Positions 50,206 through 61,875 are shown, numbered from the stretch's first letter. The stretch is DNA of 64,000 nucleotides from Deinococcus apachensis DSM 19763 (GCF_000381345.1 NZ_KB906399.1:359001-423000); one strand, 5' to 3'. The notes: generated by a model from the sequence alone, not told the origin. Numbers and translations are program-made.

Positions 50206-51453
50206 TTAGCTGGAGAGGTCGAGCGGCTGCGCCCGGGCCACCGCCCAGCGTGGGTGCAGCCGCACCGGCCTCAGCCCGTAGGCGGTGATATAGCCCGGCA
50301 GGCGTTGCAGGCCGGGAATGCCGTGCAGCACCCGCAGCAGCAGGGTGGGCACATGAACGGGCTGGGGGCCGTCCAGACCCTCGACCTCGCGCTCCTCGAT
50401 GACCTGCTGGGCCTGGAGGACGGCGATCTGCCACGCCCGGGTGCGCTGGACGCGGGCGAGGTGCCGGGGCCGCAGCCGCCCCGCGCGCAGGGGTCCCGAG
50501 AGCAGGTTGGCTGCCGCCACCGCGTCCTGCACCGCCATGTTGATCCCCAGCCCCCCGATGGGCGAGATGGGGTGCGCCGCGTCACCGATCAGGAGCAGGC
50601 CGGGCCGCCACCAGCGCCGAACGCGGGCCACTTCAACGGCGAGGAGGTGCAGTTGCCGCCACTCGGTGAGCGTCTGCACCCGCTCGGCCAGCCAGGGAAT
50701 CGTGCCCGCCACCGCCTGCTGGATGGGGCCAACCCCGGCGGCGCGGGCCTGGGCGTAGCTCCCCTTGCGGATGGAGTAGCCCACCTGCCAGCGTTCGCCG
50801 TGATCGGTCATCACAATGCAGTGCGGCCCGCGCAGGTGCAGGTCGATGCTGCCGTCCGGATCACCCACGCGCCGCGGCAGGGCGAACCACAGCACGTCCT
50901 GCCCGGGCGAGAGGCGGCGCAGCCTCAGCCCCGCCAGGTCCCGGACCTTGGAGAAGCGACCGTCGGCCCCGATGGTGAGCGTCGCGGGGAGGTCGTGCAG
51001 TTCCCCCGCCTGACGGTAGCGGACGCCGCTCACCCGGCCGCCCTCCTCCAGCAGACCCTCGACCCGGGCGCCGAACACCACCCGGGCATGGGGATAGCGG
51101 CCCAGTTCGGCGGCCAGAAAGGTCAGGAAGCGCGACTGGGCCATCACGGTCAGGTAGGGGTAGGGGGTTCGCAGCCGGGAGAAGTCGGCGATGACCTGGC
51201 TGCCCCCGGCGCGGACCAGGCGGGCCCGGTGCGCGCGGGTATGCGCGAGCCGCAGGAGGGGCGCCGCCAGGCCCAACCCCGCGAGCAGTTCCATGATCGC
51301 CGGGTGCAGGGTGTCGCCCCGGAAACTGCGCTCGAAGTCCCGCGCGGCCTCCAGCACGCTCACCGGTATCCCCTGCCGGGCGAGGAGCAGCGCCAGCACC
51401 AGGCCCGCCGGACCTCCCCCCACGATGCACACGTCCTGCGGCCCAAATTCCAT
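50206..51453 (-). CDS. FAD-dependent monooxygenase (UbiH/PHBH-like)
   Basis: A 415-residue group-A flavoprotein hydroxylase. The FAD motif IVGGGPAGLVLALLLARQG is at the N-terminus, the DG motif is TIGADGRFSKVRDLAG, and the GD motif is LLIGDAAHPISPIGGLGIN (all intact). The family hydroxylates aromatics, quinones or polyketides; no pathway neighbours point to a substrate. ATG 51453 is chosen with CAGAAT 7 nt upstream (51461-51466), giving a leaderless mRNA; upstream residues are not family-like. It is convergent with clpA across only 3 bp. Confidence 0.88.
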   Translation of the reverse strand: MEFGPQDVCIVGGGPAGLVLALLLARQGIPVSVLEAARDFERSFRGDTLHPAIMELLAGLGLAAPLLRLAHTRAHRARLVRAGGSQVIADFSRLRTPYPYLTVMAQSRFLTFLAAELGRYPHARVVFGARVEGLLEEGGRVSGVRYRQAGELHDLPATLTIGADGRFSKVRDLAGLRLRRLSPGQDVLWFALPRRVGDPDGSIDLHLRGPHCIVMTDHGERWQVGYSIRKGSYAQARAAGVGPIQQAVAGTIPWLAERVQTLTEWRQLHLLAVEVARVRRWWRPGLLLIGDAAHPISPIGGLGINMAVQDAVAAANLLSGPLRAGRLRPRHLARVQRTRAWQIAVLQAQQVIEEREVEGLDGPQPVHVPTLLLRVLHGIPGLQRLPGYITAYGLRPVRLHPRWAVARAQPLDLSS

Positions 51454-51628
51454 GGGGGGCATTCTGGGCAGTCCCGGGTGGGCGCGGCTGTAGGGAATGC
51501 TGCGGGTTGCGAAGAACGTGAAGGCCCCATCATCTGCCGTCTGGACGACGCCCGCTTGGGGGACATTGCGTCGCGTCGGACGATGCGACATGTTCCTTCC
51601 AACCTGAATGCCCACGGCGGGGGCTGAG

Positions 51629-51850
51629 ATGCAGATTCTTCCTGGCATCTATCAGGTCAACGGTTCCCCCTAGGGCCGCCACCAGAACGGCTACCTCATC
51701 CGGTCCGGCGGGGCCACAGTGCTGATCGACTCAGGCGACACGCACGAGACCACCCTGGGCGAGGTGGAGCGCAACCTGGCCCGCTGGGGCGTCGGGATGG
51801 ACCTTTACCTTCCACTGAGCCGGGCGCACCGGAAGCGACCGGGCGCGTAC
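51629..51850 (+). pseudogene. Remnant of a metallo-beta-lactamase-fold gene
   Basis: ATG 51629 reads MQILPGIYQVNGSP, then an in-frame TAG (51671-51673). The same frame continues GRHQNGYLIRSGGATVLIDS and GDTHETTLGEVERNLARWGV. This matches the first ~65 residues of MBL-fold hydrolases, but the metal motif HxHxDH that should follow never appears; sequence identity is lost around 51790 and the yidD gene begins at 51859. The remnant therefore has a nonsense codon and a missing 3' part. Nothing else is seen in 51467-51628. Confidence 0.78.
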
Positions 51851-51858
51851 CGTAAATT

Positions 51859-52170
51859 ATGTCTCCCCTCGACACCCTCACCCTCTCCGGCATTCGCCTC
51901 TACCAACGGTATCTCTCGCCGCGCAAGGGCTTTCGCTGCGCGCATGTGGCGCTGCACGGCGGGGAGTCGTGTTCGGCGGCGGTGGCGCGCATCGTCCGCG
52001 AGGACGGGCTGATCGGGGGGCGTCGCCGCATCGCCACCCGCTTCCAAGAGTGCCGCGCCGCGCATCACGTGCTGCACGCCGGTTCCCCCCTCGCCTTCGG
52101 CACGAGCGGGCCACGGATGAGGGGCGTGTGCTGCTGCGGGCCGATTCCCATTCCCTTCCGGTGCGGGTAG
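51859..52170 (+). CDS. yidD: Membrane protein insertion efficiency factor YidD
   Basis: A 103-residue YidD-family protein. IRLYQRYLSPRKGFRCAHVA and the Cys-containing GGESCSAAVARIVREDGL plus RRRIATRFQECRAAHHVL match the family, which sits beside YidC and helps insert membrane proteins. The usual neighbours rnpA-yidC are absent. The C-terminal CCCGPIPIPF tail is Cys-rich. TACCGT lies 5 nt before ATG 51859. The gene stands alone between a pseudogene and a convergent operon. Confidence 0.85.
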   Translation: MSPLDTLTLSGIRLYQRYLSPRKGFRCAHVALHGGESCSAAVARIVREDGLIGGRRRIATRFQECRAAHHVLHAGSPLAFGTSGPRMRGVCCCGPIPIPFRCG

Positions 52171-52176
52171 GTCAGA

Positions 52177-52707
52177 TCAGGCGTTCAAAGGCGCCGGGGA
52201 GAGGGTCACGAGCCCGGAGCGGTCCACCGTGATCTCGTTGCTGTAGCCGCTGTCCAGGTCCTGGTAACGGTAGGTGGTGTCGCCCGTTCGCGTGTAGCGC
52301 TGGCGGGCGACGCGCACTTCCAGAGAGGGCACGTCCACCCAGGCTGCCCGCAAGTCCCCAGTTCCGCCGATACTCAGGTCAAGGCGGCGGATGGGCAGCG
52401 TGTTCGTCAAGGGCGTGGCGCGGATATCCACGTCGGTGCAGCCCCGCAGATGCGGGAGCGGCTGCCCCTCGGCCGCCCTCCATTCCCCCTCGCCCGAGCG
52501 GGAAAGGTCCAGGTGCCGCCCGTCCGCCAGGGCGCAGCGGAGACGGGAGGGCTGGCCGTCCCCCGTGATCTCCAACCCGTAGGACAGGGTGTAGGGCCGC
52601 CCCTCCGCAACCCCCACCACCGTTCCCTGCGCCTCCGTCCACGGCCTGAGGCGCAGGTGTTCCAGGCTGGGTTCGTCGGCGTCGAGGCTGCGCCACACCA
52701 CGTCCAC
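52177..52707 (-). CDS. DUF1089 (putative glycolipid-binding) protein
   Basis: A 176-residue protein of the putative glycolipid-binding family: WRSLDADEPSLEHLRLRPW at the N-terminus and RQRYTRTGDTTYRYQDLDSG near the C-terminus, with mostly beta structure expected. No signal peptide is seen, so it is probably cytosolic. The function of the family is not established. GTG 52707 lies 13 bp after the stop of the Gfo/Idh gene with GGGAGGG upstream, so it is the second gene of that operon. Confidence 0.82.
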   Translation of the reverse strand: MDVVWRSLDADEPSLEHLRLRPWTEAQGTVVGVAEGRPYTLSYGLEITGDGQPSRLRCALADGRHLDLSRSGEGEWRAAEGQPLPHLRGCTDVDIRATPLTNTLPIRRLDLSIGGTGDLRAAWVDVPSLEVRVARQRYTRTGDTTYRYQDLDSGYSNEITVDRSGLVTLSPAPLNA

Positions 52708-52720
52708 GCCCGCGCCCTCC

Positions 52721-53956
52721 CTACTCGCGCCCCGGCACCTGCGGCGGCTCGCCCCGGAAGACGTCCTGGCCCTGTACCGGCCTCAGCCGCACGACCTGCC
52801 CAGAGCGGGCGCTCTCGTACACGGCGTCCAGAATGCGGTGGTCCTGCACGCCCTCCTCGCCGGGGGTCCACGGTTTCCTGCCCTCGCGGATGCACCCGGC
52901 AAAGTGGTCCATCTCCAACCCGAACTGGTCCTCATCGGGGAGCTTGGGCTGGAAGTCGCCCTGCCCGTCCGAGATCGTCAGGCTCAGGCCCTGATAGGTG
53001 AAGGCGGGGTCCATCAGGACGGTGCCCTTCTCGCCCAGCACGCGCAGGGTAGCGGTCTTCTGGGTGCCGTAGCTTGTCAGGCAGTTGGCGACCACGCCGC
53101 CCGGGAAGCCCAGCATGAAGCTGACCGATTCCTCGACCTCGCGGAAGCGTTCGTCGCCCTCCGGCTGGTGGAGGGTGGCGAAGACCCACTCGGGCTCCTG
53201 GCCCAGCACGAAGCGGATGGTGTTCAGGCAGTAGATGCCCACGTCCGGCAGAGGCCCACCTCCCGCCAGATCGCGCTTCAGCCGCCACGCCTCGGGGTCG
53301 TCGGCAACCTGCCCGTGGATGGAGTCCAGGAGCTTGACGGGGCCGAGCTTGCCGCCCTGCACGGCGTCCCGCGCGGCCCAGTGGTAGGGCGTGTACTGGC
53401 AGCGGTAGGCGGCCATCAGCAGCACGCCCGCCTCCTGGCAGGCGTCCACCATCACCTGCGCCTCCTGGGCATTCACGCTCAGCGGCTTCTCGCACAGGAC
53501 GTGCTTGCCCATGCGCGCAGCCCGCTCCACATACTCGCGGTGCAGGCTGTTGGGCAGGACGATGTAGACGGCCTCCACATCCTCACGGTCCTTCAGTTCC
53601 TCGAAGCGGTCGTAGGTGTACACGTCGTCGTCCGTCAGGTCGTAGGCGCGGGCGAAGGCGCGGCCCTTGTCCGGCTCGCTCGTGACGAGGGCGGCGACGT
53701 AGGCGTGCTCGCTCGTGCGCGCGGCGGGGATCAGTTCCTCCGCACTCAGCTCGCCGAGGCCGACGATAGCGTACCCGACGCGGCGCCGCTCGGCCTCGGG
53801 AAGGGGCAGGTCCGGTTTCTGGGGCATGGGCTTACCGTAAACGGGCGGGGGCAGGGGTGCGCTTGAGGGCTTCTTCACGTCGGGGACCGGCACTCCGTCC
53901 GGGAGATCAACGTTTTCCGGTGCGTCACTCTTACGCCGGGTCGGGTCCCAGCGCAT
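52721..53956 (-). CDS. Gfo/Idh/MocA-family oxidoreductase
   Basis: A 411-residue NAD(P)-dependent sugar or inositol dehydrogenase-like enzyme. The first ~55 residues are Pro-rich and disordered (possibly a spacer). The Rossmann part then reads VGYAIVGLGELSAEELIPAA and the family EKP motif is HVLCEKPLSVNAQE. The C-terminal part resembles glucose-fructose oxidoreductases (PDVGIYCLNTIRFVLGQEP). The substrate is unknown. ATG 53956 faces a GNAT gene 17 bp away with a shared -10 box. DUF1089 follows in the same operon. Confidence 0.87.
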   Translation of the reverse strand: MRWDPTRRKSDAPENVDLPDGVPVPDVKKPSSAPLPPPVYGKPMPQKPDLPLPEAERRRVGYAIVGLGELSAEELIPAARTSEHAYVAALVTSEPDKGRAFARAYDLTDDDVYTYDRFEELKDREDVEAVYIVLPNSLHREYVERAARMGKHVLCEKPLSVNAQEAQVMVDACQEAGVLLMAAYRCQYTPYHWAARDAVQGGKLGPVKLLDSIHGQVADDPEAWRLKRDLAGGGPLPDVGIYCLNTIRFVLGQEPEWVFATLHQPEGDERFREVEESVSFMLGFPGGVVANCLTSYGTQKTATLRVLGEKGTVLMDPAFTYQGLSLTISDGQGDFQPKLPDEDQFGLEMDHFAGCIREGRKPWTPGEEGVQDHRILDAVYESARSGQVVRLRPVQGQDVFRGEPPQVPGRE

Positions 53957-53960
53957 CTGC

Positions 53961-53967
53961 CATAGTG
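53961..53967. promoter_or_regulatory. Second shared bidirectional -10 element (Gfo/Idh and GNAT genes)
   Basis: CATAGTG gives CATAGT on the plus strand (7 nt before GTG 53974) and CACTAT on the minus strand (5 nt before ATG 53956). The gap between start codons is 17 bp. Each hexamer departs from TAnnnT at its first base, so this case is weaker than 7244-7250. Confidence 0.55.
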
Positions 53968-53973
53968 CGCGGC

Positions 53974-54522
<549 letters not shown>

Positions 54523-54531
54523 GGTGCGGGC

Positions 54532-54555
54532 ATGACCGGGAGGCCAGCGAGGTGA
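54532..54555 (+). CDS. 7-codon leader peptide (MTGRPAR) ahead of an unknown gene
   Basis: TAGGGT (54520-54525, overlapping the GNAT stop) lies 6 nt before ATG 54532. The frame reads MTGRPAR then TGA at 54553-54555. That stop overlaps GTG 54552 (GTGA). A leaderless ribosome could thus terminate and restart on the next gene. It could also be chance; GGGAGG inside this leader may serve the GTG directly. Confidence 0.45.
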   Translation: MTGRPAR

Positions 54556-55175
54556 AGCGCCGCAAGACGCCCCGCCCCCGCGGCTCGGCCCCCGTCACCC
54601 CACCCGGCTTTCTGGCGACACAGGACCTCAAGGACCGCGGCTGGACGGTGGGCCTGATCGCCCGCTTCCTGGGCCACCACGACGACACGCGCGAGAACGG
54701 GCTGAAGATGGGGCGCCGCCGCCTCCCCCCCGTCAAGCTCTACCGGGAGGAGAGGGTGCTGGAGGCCGAGCGCGACGAGGCCTTCCTGCTCGGCCAGGCC
54801 CGGGCCGCCGACGCCCGCGAACGGGCGGAACGGGCGCGCGAGACGCGGGAGGCCAAACGCCGGGCCCTCCTCGGGGCCGCCGCCGAGAGCTACACGCCCA
54901 GCATCCACCCCGAGCCGCTCCGCAGGGGAGCCGTCCGCAAGGCGCGCGAGCCGTACCTCCCGGGGCTGGAGGCGACCCTGGGCAACCTCAAGCGGGAGAT
55001 CGGGAAGGTGACCCCGCGTGAGGAGGCCACGCTGCGCGCCCTGCTGCTGAAGCGCCTGCACGCCGCCCTCGCCGCCGCCTACCCCTGGTATCCCGCACCC
55101 GATGCCCCGCCGACGCCCCGACCCACCAGCGGGGAGGCCCAGCCCAGCGACTGGCGCGAGTGGGACTGGGATTGA
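54552..55175 (+). CDS. Basic protein of unknown function
   Basis: A 207-residue, Arg-rich protein that I do not recognise. Residues 1-60 contain a possible small DNA/RNA-binding fold (FLATQDLKDRGWTVGLIARF then LGHHDDTRENGLKMGRRR). A charged helix follows (AADARERAERARETREAKRR), then a Pro-rich tail ending DWREWDWD. GTG 54552 overlaps the stop of a 7-codon leader and has GGGAGG 8 nt upstream. It is convergent with the XRE regulator gene. A nucleic-acid role is only a guess from charge. Confidence 0.68.
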   Translation: MKRRKTPRPRGSAPVTPPGFLATQDLKDRGWTVGLIARFLGHHDDTRENGLKMGRRRLPPVKLYREERVLEAERDEAFLLGQARAADARERAERARETREAKRRALLGAAAESYTPSIHPEPLRRGAVRKAREPYLPGLEATLGNLKREIGKVTPREEATLRALLLKRLHAALAAAYPWYPAPDAPPTPRPTSGEAQPSDWREWDWD

Positions 55176-55195
55176 AGCGGTGAGCCTCCTCCCCG

Positions 55196-56029
55196 TCACG
55201 TTTGTCCGTCGCCTGTCGGTACTCCCATCAGGCCGCGCAGGCGCTCACCGGTAGCCGCGTCCGCCGGGAAAAAGGCCTCGATGGCGAGTTCGGAGAGGGT
55301 CACGTCCAGAGGCGTCCCAAAAACGGTCGTCGTGCTCAGCAGCGTGAGGGAACCTTGTGGGACCTCCAGACGGAGCGGCACGAACACGCTGGCGTGAGCA
55401 GGGATGGGCGCGGCTTCCTGCAAATGTTCCGCGAACGGGTACGCCGCGAGTTCGCGGCGCAGGGCTTCCAACTCGGGGTCACCGCTTCGGCCGATCTGCC
55501 CATCGAGGCGGGTGAGGAGGTGGAGCCGCCACTCCCCGAGGTTCACTATGCGTGGTGCCAGCCCCCCTGGATGAAGGCTCAGGCGCAGGACATTGACCGG
55601 CGGGGCCAGCAATTCGGGGGCCACACCCACGAGCAGGGGTCCCACGGCCTGGTTGGCCGCGACCAGCGTCCAGTGCCGATCTATCGCCAGGGCCGGGTAG
55701 GGTTCGTGCCCAGTCAGGACCGCCTGAACAGCCTCGCGGGCAGCACAGAGGGCGGGATTGTGCAGCGGCCGCTCGGCGAACATCGGCGCGTAACCCGCCG
55801 CGAGGAGCAGGGCGTTGCGTTCGCGCAGGGGCACGTCGAGTTGCTCGGCCAGCCGCAGGACCATGTCACGGCTGGGGGTGGAGCGCCCCGTCTCCACGAA
55901 ACTCAGGTGCCGTGCGGAAATGTCGGCGTCGCCCGCCAGGTCCAGTTGGCTGAGGCGGCGGCGCTGCCTCCAGCCGCGCAACAGGTCACCGAAGGCGGAG
56001 GGGGAAGCGGGGCGCAGGGTGCCGGTCAC
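55196..56029 (-). CDS. XRE-family regulator with MmyB-like ligand domain
   Basis: A 277-residue regulator. The Cro/C1-type HTH (FGDLLRGWRQRRRLSQLDLA, then DISARHLSFVETGRSTPSRD) is at residues ~12-65. It is followed by an MmyB-like PAS/lipid-sensing domain (LTGHEPYPALAIDRHWTLVA). MmyB proteins from actinobacteria bind fatty acids. GTG 56029 has TACCCT 6 nt upstream (56036-56041). A long palindrome (56058-56088) covers its -35 region, so autoregulation is likely. The divergent NTF2-like gene is the probable target. Confidence 0.87.
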   Translation of the reverse strand: MTGTLRPASPSAFGDLLRGWRQRRRLSQLDLAGDADISARHLSFVETGRSTPSRDMVLRLAEQLDVPLRERNALLLAAGYAPMFAERPLHNPALCAAREAVQAVLTGHEPYPALAIDRHWTLVAANQAVGPLLVGVAPELLAPPVNVLRLSLHPGGLAPRIVNLGEWRLHLLTRLDGQIGRSGDPELEALRRELAAYPFAEHLQEAAPIPAHASVFVPLRLEVPQGSLTLLSTTTVFGTPLDVTLSELAIEAFFPADAATGERLRGLMGVPTGDGQT

Positions 56030-56057
56030 GCCCCGAGGGTAAGCCTCTCTTGCGGCT

Positions 56058-56088
56058 GCCGCCAATGACCTCCGGGGTAATTGGCGGC
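56058..56088. promoter_or_regulatory. 31-bp palindromic operator candidate in a divergent promoter
   Basis: Perfect 9-bp arms GCCGCCAAT (56058-56066) and ATTGGCGGC (56080-56088) flank a 13-bp centre that is itself mostly symmetric (ACC...GGT). Two mismatched pairs plus the centre base break the dyad. It covers the -35 zone of the XRE gene (-10 at 56036-56041) and the TTGGCG (56081-56086) / CATCCT (56105-56110) promoter of the NTF2-like gene. Confidence 0.75.
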
Positions 56089-56156
56089 CGACCCTCGAAT
56101 CCCACATCCTGCCTGTGGACGGGGTACCAGAAGGCTCCGCCCGGAGGAGGAACCAC

Positions 56157-56522
56157 ATGAACACACCCGATGAACTCGCCCGCCTGTACCTCGCCGCCTG
56201 GAACGAGCCCGACGAGGAGCGCCGCCGCGAGTTGGTGGCCCGGACGTACACCGAGGAGGGCACCTACCTGGACCCGCTGATGCAGGGTGGGGGCCACCGC
56301 GAGATTACCGCCATGATCGGGGCGGCGCGGGCCCAGTTCCCCGGTCACCATTTCCGCCTCGCTTCGGCGGTGGACGCCCACCACGACCTCGCCCGCTTCT
56401 CCTGGGAACTCGCACCCGAGGGGGGCGAGGCCGTCGCCCGGGGCACCGATGTGGTGCGGATCGTGGAGGGGCGTTTCGGAAGCGTCTTCGGGTTTCTCGA
56501 TCCGGTGACGGCCAGCGGGTAA
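56157..56522 (+). CDS. NTF2/SnoaL-like protein
   Basis: A 121-residue NTF2-fold protein: DELARLYLAAWNEPDEERRR, EEGTYLDPLMQGGGHREITA, then RFSWELAPEGGEAVARGTDV. SnoaL-like proteins include small isomerases, cyclases and ligand-binding proteins; no catalytic pair can be assigned with certainty. GGAGGAGG lies just before ATG 56157, and a possible -35/-10 (56081/56105) overlaps the palindrome at 56058. It is divergent from the XRE regulator, which probably controls it. Confidence 0.82.
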   Translation: MNTPDELARLYLAAWNEPDEERRRELVARTYTEEGTYLDPLMQGGGHREITAMIGAARAQFPGHHFRLASAVDAHHDLARFSWELAPEGGEAVARGTDVVRIVEGRFGSVFGFLDPVTASG

Positions 56523-56540
56523 GGGAGGACCGTCATCCGG

Positions 56541-56579
56541 GAAAACAAGAAGGGCGCCCCACTCCACCGGGACGCCCTC
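56541..56579 (-). terminator. Terminator of ctpA
   Basis: On the minus strand AGGGCG / CGCCCT with an inner CCC/GGG pairing is followed by TTCTTGTTTT, starting 16 bp past the ctpA stop. Confidence 0.75.
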
Positions 56580-56594
56580 CTGCCCGACTTCCTG

Positions 56595-57911
<1,317 letters not shown>

Positions 57912-58115
57912 GGGGGCAGAATAGGGTGTCGGGGTGAAGGCCGTTTGAGGCGCAAGTGACGGACTGATTCCATCCTTTTCCACCTCATGGACACACCCCG
58001 TCCAGATGAAATTTCCTTCACGTTCCCGGGGAAGGCTGGGCTATTCTGGGGCGCGAGCATGACGCGATCCTCCCTCCTTCCCGGGCGCCACCACCCTCCG
58101 CAGGAGGCGCCTGGC

Positions 58116-58799
58116 ATGATCCAATTCAGGAACGTGACGCTGGAATACCCCGTGACCCGGACCCTGGCGCTCGACGATCTCACCCTCGGAGTCGGCAAGG
58201 GCGAGTTCGTGTACCTCGTGGGGCATTCGGGCGCGGGCAAGAGCAGTTTCATGAGCCTGGTACTCAAGCGCGCGCTGCCCACCCGCGGCGAGGTGAGGGT
58301 CGCCGGGGAGAGCCTGACCCGCTACCGGGGGGGCCGCACCGCCCTGCTGCGCCGCCGCATCGGCACCGTCTTTCAGGAGAATCTGCTCCTCGACCACCTC
58401 AACGTGTACGACAACGTGGCCTTTACCCTGCGGGTGACGGGCGTGCCTGGCCGCGAGTGGCCCGCCCGCGTCACCGCCGCCCTCCGCACCGTCGGTCTGG
58501 AGCACAAGAAGTACGCCCTGCCGGTGCAGCTCTCGCAGGGCGAGCAGCAGCGCGTCGCCATCGCCCGCGCCATCGTGATGGACCCGCCCCTGCTGCTCGC
58601 CGACGAGCCCACCGGCAACCTCGACCCCGACAACAGCCGCGAGGTGCTCAAGGTCCTCCAGAACGTGAACCTGCGCGGCACCACCGTGGTCGTCGCCACC
58701 CACGCCCGCGACCTCGTCGAGACCTTCCGCCACCGCACGGTGACGCTGCGGCGGGGAAAGTTGGTGCGGGACGACCCCTTTGGAGGGTACGCGCTGTGA
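58116..58799 (+). CDS. ftsE: Cell-division ATP-binding protein FtsE
   Basis: A 227-residue ABC ATPase. Walker A is GHSGAGKSS, signature [15 protein letters not shown], Walker [13 protein letters not shown], switch His in [10 protein letters not shown]. FtsE with FtsX senses or drives septal peptidoglycan hydrolysis. ATG 58116 is used ([12 protein letters not shown]), with AGGAGG 9 nt upstream; a TATTCT box lies at about 58041, giving a leader of ~60 nt. ftsX and an EnvC-like gene follow in the same operon. Confidence 0.95.
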   Translation: MIQFRNVTLEYPVTRTLALDDLTLGVGKGEFVYLVGHSGAGKSSFMSLVLKRALPTRGEVRVAGESLTRYRGGRTALLRRRIGTVFQENLLLDHLNVYDNVAFTLRVTGVPGREWPARVTAALRTVGLEHKKYALPVQLSQGEQQRVAIARAIVMDPPLLLADEPTGNLDPDNSREVLKVLQNVNLRGTTVVVATHARDLVETFRHRTVTLRRGKLVRDDPFGGYAL

Positions 58800-58890
58800 C
58801 TGGGGCTACTCTATTCCTCGCAGAGGCGGGACCGGCCCCGAGACGCACTCCAATCTCAGGCAGGGTCTTGTCCACTGCCCGGAGGCCCCG

Positions 58891-59750
<860 letters not shown>

Positions 59751-59754
<4 letters not shown>

Positions 59755-61370
59755 GGACCCGGCTGCCGCGCTGGCCCGCGCTCGTGCTGCTCTCGGCGGC
59801 GCTGCTGGCCGGGGCACAGACGACGAGCGAGCGGCTCCAGCAGCTCCAGCGCGAGTTGCAGAATCAGCGCAGCCTGAGTGTCGAGCAGCGCGAGGAACTG
59901 GAGAAGTTGCGGGCGAATATCCAGAACCTGACCGCGCAGCAGCGGCAGACGCTGGACCGGCTGGACACGTTGGCCGAGGGGGTGGCCGACCTGGAGAACG
60001 AGACGGCGACCCTGGCCGCCCGGGTGGCCCTCGCCCAGCGGCAACTCGCCTACACGACCGCCCAGCGCGAGGTGACCGAGGCGCGGGTAAAGCAGCTTCA
60101 GGGCGACGTGCGGGAGTTGCTCAGCGCCCTGTACCGCGAGCGCAGCGGCCGTTACCTCCAGCTCCTGTCGCAGTCGCGCAGCCTCTCGGACCTGCTGATC
60201 CGGTTGAAGTACGCCAACCTGGCCGGGCAGTACAATCTCCAGGTGACCCGCACGCTGCGCCAGGAGGTGCAGACGCTGGAGACGCAGCGCGACCAGCAGC
60301 AGGAGTGGGCGGCGAGCCTGGAAGACCTCCAGAAACAGCGCCTTGCCAAGCTGACCGAGTTGCGCGACCGCCGCGCCGAGCAGCAGCGGCTCCTGGCGAG
60401 CCTGAAGCGCAGCGAGCAGGGCCAGCGCACCCTGGCTGCCCAGACGCAGGCGCAGCAGGCCCTGACCGCAAAATCCATCGACGAACTCGTCGGGGCTGTG
60501 GTTCAGGAACGCGCCCGCATCGAGGCCGAGCGCCGCCGCCGCCTGGAGGAGGAGCGCAAGCGCCGCGAGGCCGAGCTGCGCCGCATCCGCGAGGCCCAGG
60601 AACGCGCCCGGCAGGAGGCGCTGCGCCTGGCCCGCATCCGTGCCGAGCAGGAGCGCCAGGCCCGCCTCGCCCGCGAGCGTGCCGCCGCCGAGGCCAAAGC
60701 ACGCGCCGAAGCCGCCGCGCGGGCCAGGGCCGCCGCCGAAGCACGGGTACGAGCGCAGGCTCAGGCGGCCGCCCGGGCCAAAGCCGAGGCTGAGGCCAGA
60801 GCCGCCGCCCGGGCGAGAGCCGAGGCTCAGGCCAGAGCCGAAGCCCAGGCGGCCCGTGACCGTGCCGCACGCGAGGCCGCCCTGGCGGCACAGCGCCAAC
60901 GGCAGGCCCAGGTCGAGCAGGAACAGGCCGCCCTGCGACAGCGCGAGGCCCAGGCCCAGCAGGCGGCAACGCAGGTCGAGCAGGACCTCGCGCCCCTGCC
61001 CCCTGTCAGCGGTCCCCTCAGCTTTCCCCTCCCCGGCGGCAGTGTCAGCCAGCCCTACGGTGAGGGCGGCGCCCAGTGGAGCGTGCTGGAGGGCGGGGAG
61101 GGCGGTCAGGCTGTCGCCGCCCTGCCGGGCAACGTGATCGCCACGACCTACTACGCCAGCCTGGGGTGGGTCGTCCTCATTGACCACGGCACCACCGTCA
61201 CCGCGTACTTCGGATTGCAAGACTCGCGGGTCAATGTGGGCGACCGGGTGACGCAGGGGACGCCGCTGGGCACGGTCGGTGGCAGTCCCATCTTCGGCCC
61301 GGGCCGCATGGCGTTCCAGGTCAACGCTGTGAGCGGCGGGAGTCGGAGGCCGGTGCCGCCGACGTTCTGA
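59751..61370 (+). CDS. EnvC-like murein hydrolase activator with degenerate LytM domain
   Basis: A 539-residue secreted protein. The signal peptide is PALVLLSAALLAGA. Residues ~22-225 form a coiled coil (QRELQNQRSLSVEQREELEK). Residues ~250-410 are an Ala/Arg/Glu-rich helix. The C-terminal M23/LytM-like domain starts FPLPGGSVSQPYGEGG. The M23 zinc residues are gone: HxxxD is replaced by AQWSVLEGGEGG-type sequence and the final HxH by MAFQV. This matches EnvC-type proteins, which activate amidases without cutting themselves. It overlaps ftsX by 4 bp, so FtsE-FtsX-EnvC is one system. Confidence 0.9.
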
Positions 61371-61388
61371 GGACTGAGGGGGCAAATC

Positions 61389-61460
61389 TGTCGCCCTGAA
61401 CGAAGTGAAGGGCCTCGCTTTGGGGCTTCCCGGGATGCTTCGCCGTCGCTCAGCATGACA
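61389..61460. repeat. 72-bp intergenic repeat with imperfect terminal inverted repeats
   Basis: It begins TGTCGCCCTGAACGAAG and ends GCTCAGCATGACA. The ends pair imperfectly (TGTC..CTGA.CGA against TCG.TCAG..GACA). The layout is that of the common short palindromic intergenic elements of Deinococcus and other high-GC bacteria. No coding potential. It sits between envC and the rpsP promoter. Confidence 0.65.
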
Positions 61461-61482
61461 CCCGTCCCCAGATCCGTGCCCC

Positions 61483-61512
61483 TTGCCCCTCCCCCCCCTC
61501 CTCTGCTACTCT
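61483..61512 (+). promoter_or_regulatory. Promoter of the rpsP operon (candidate)
   Basis: TTGCCC (61483-61488) and TACTCT (61507-61512) are 18 bp apart, the -10 preceded by TGC (extended -10). A ~90-nt leader follows, with a CCCGC / GCGGG hairpin (61553-61569), then CCCGAGG as the ribosome site. Confidence 0.55.
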
Positions 61513-61514
61513 CC

Positions 61515-61549
<35 letters not shown>

Positions 61550-61607
61550 AAATCCCGCGACCTAGGCGGGCGCCCCACCCTCAATACCCCAACCCGAGGT
61601 TTTTCAC

Positions 61608-61856
<249 letters not shown>

Positions 61857-61875
61857 GAACGGCGCAACACAGGAT

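Noticed and set aside
59800..61370. M23 endopeptidase activity for the EnvC-like protein
   Set aside because: The zinc-binding His/Asp and HxH residues are missing, so an enzymatic role is not supported.
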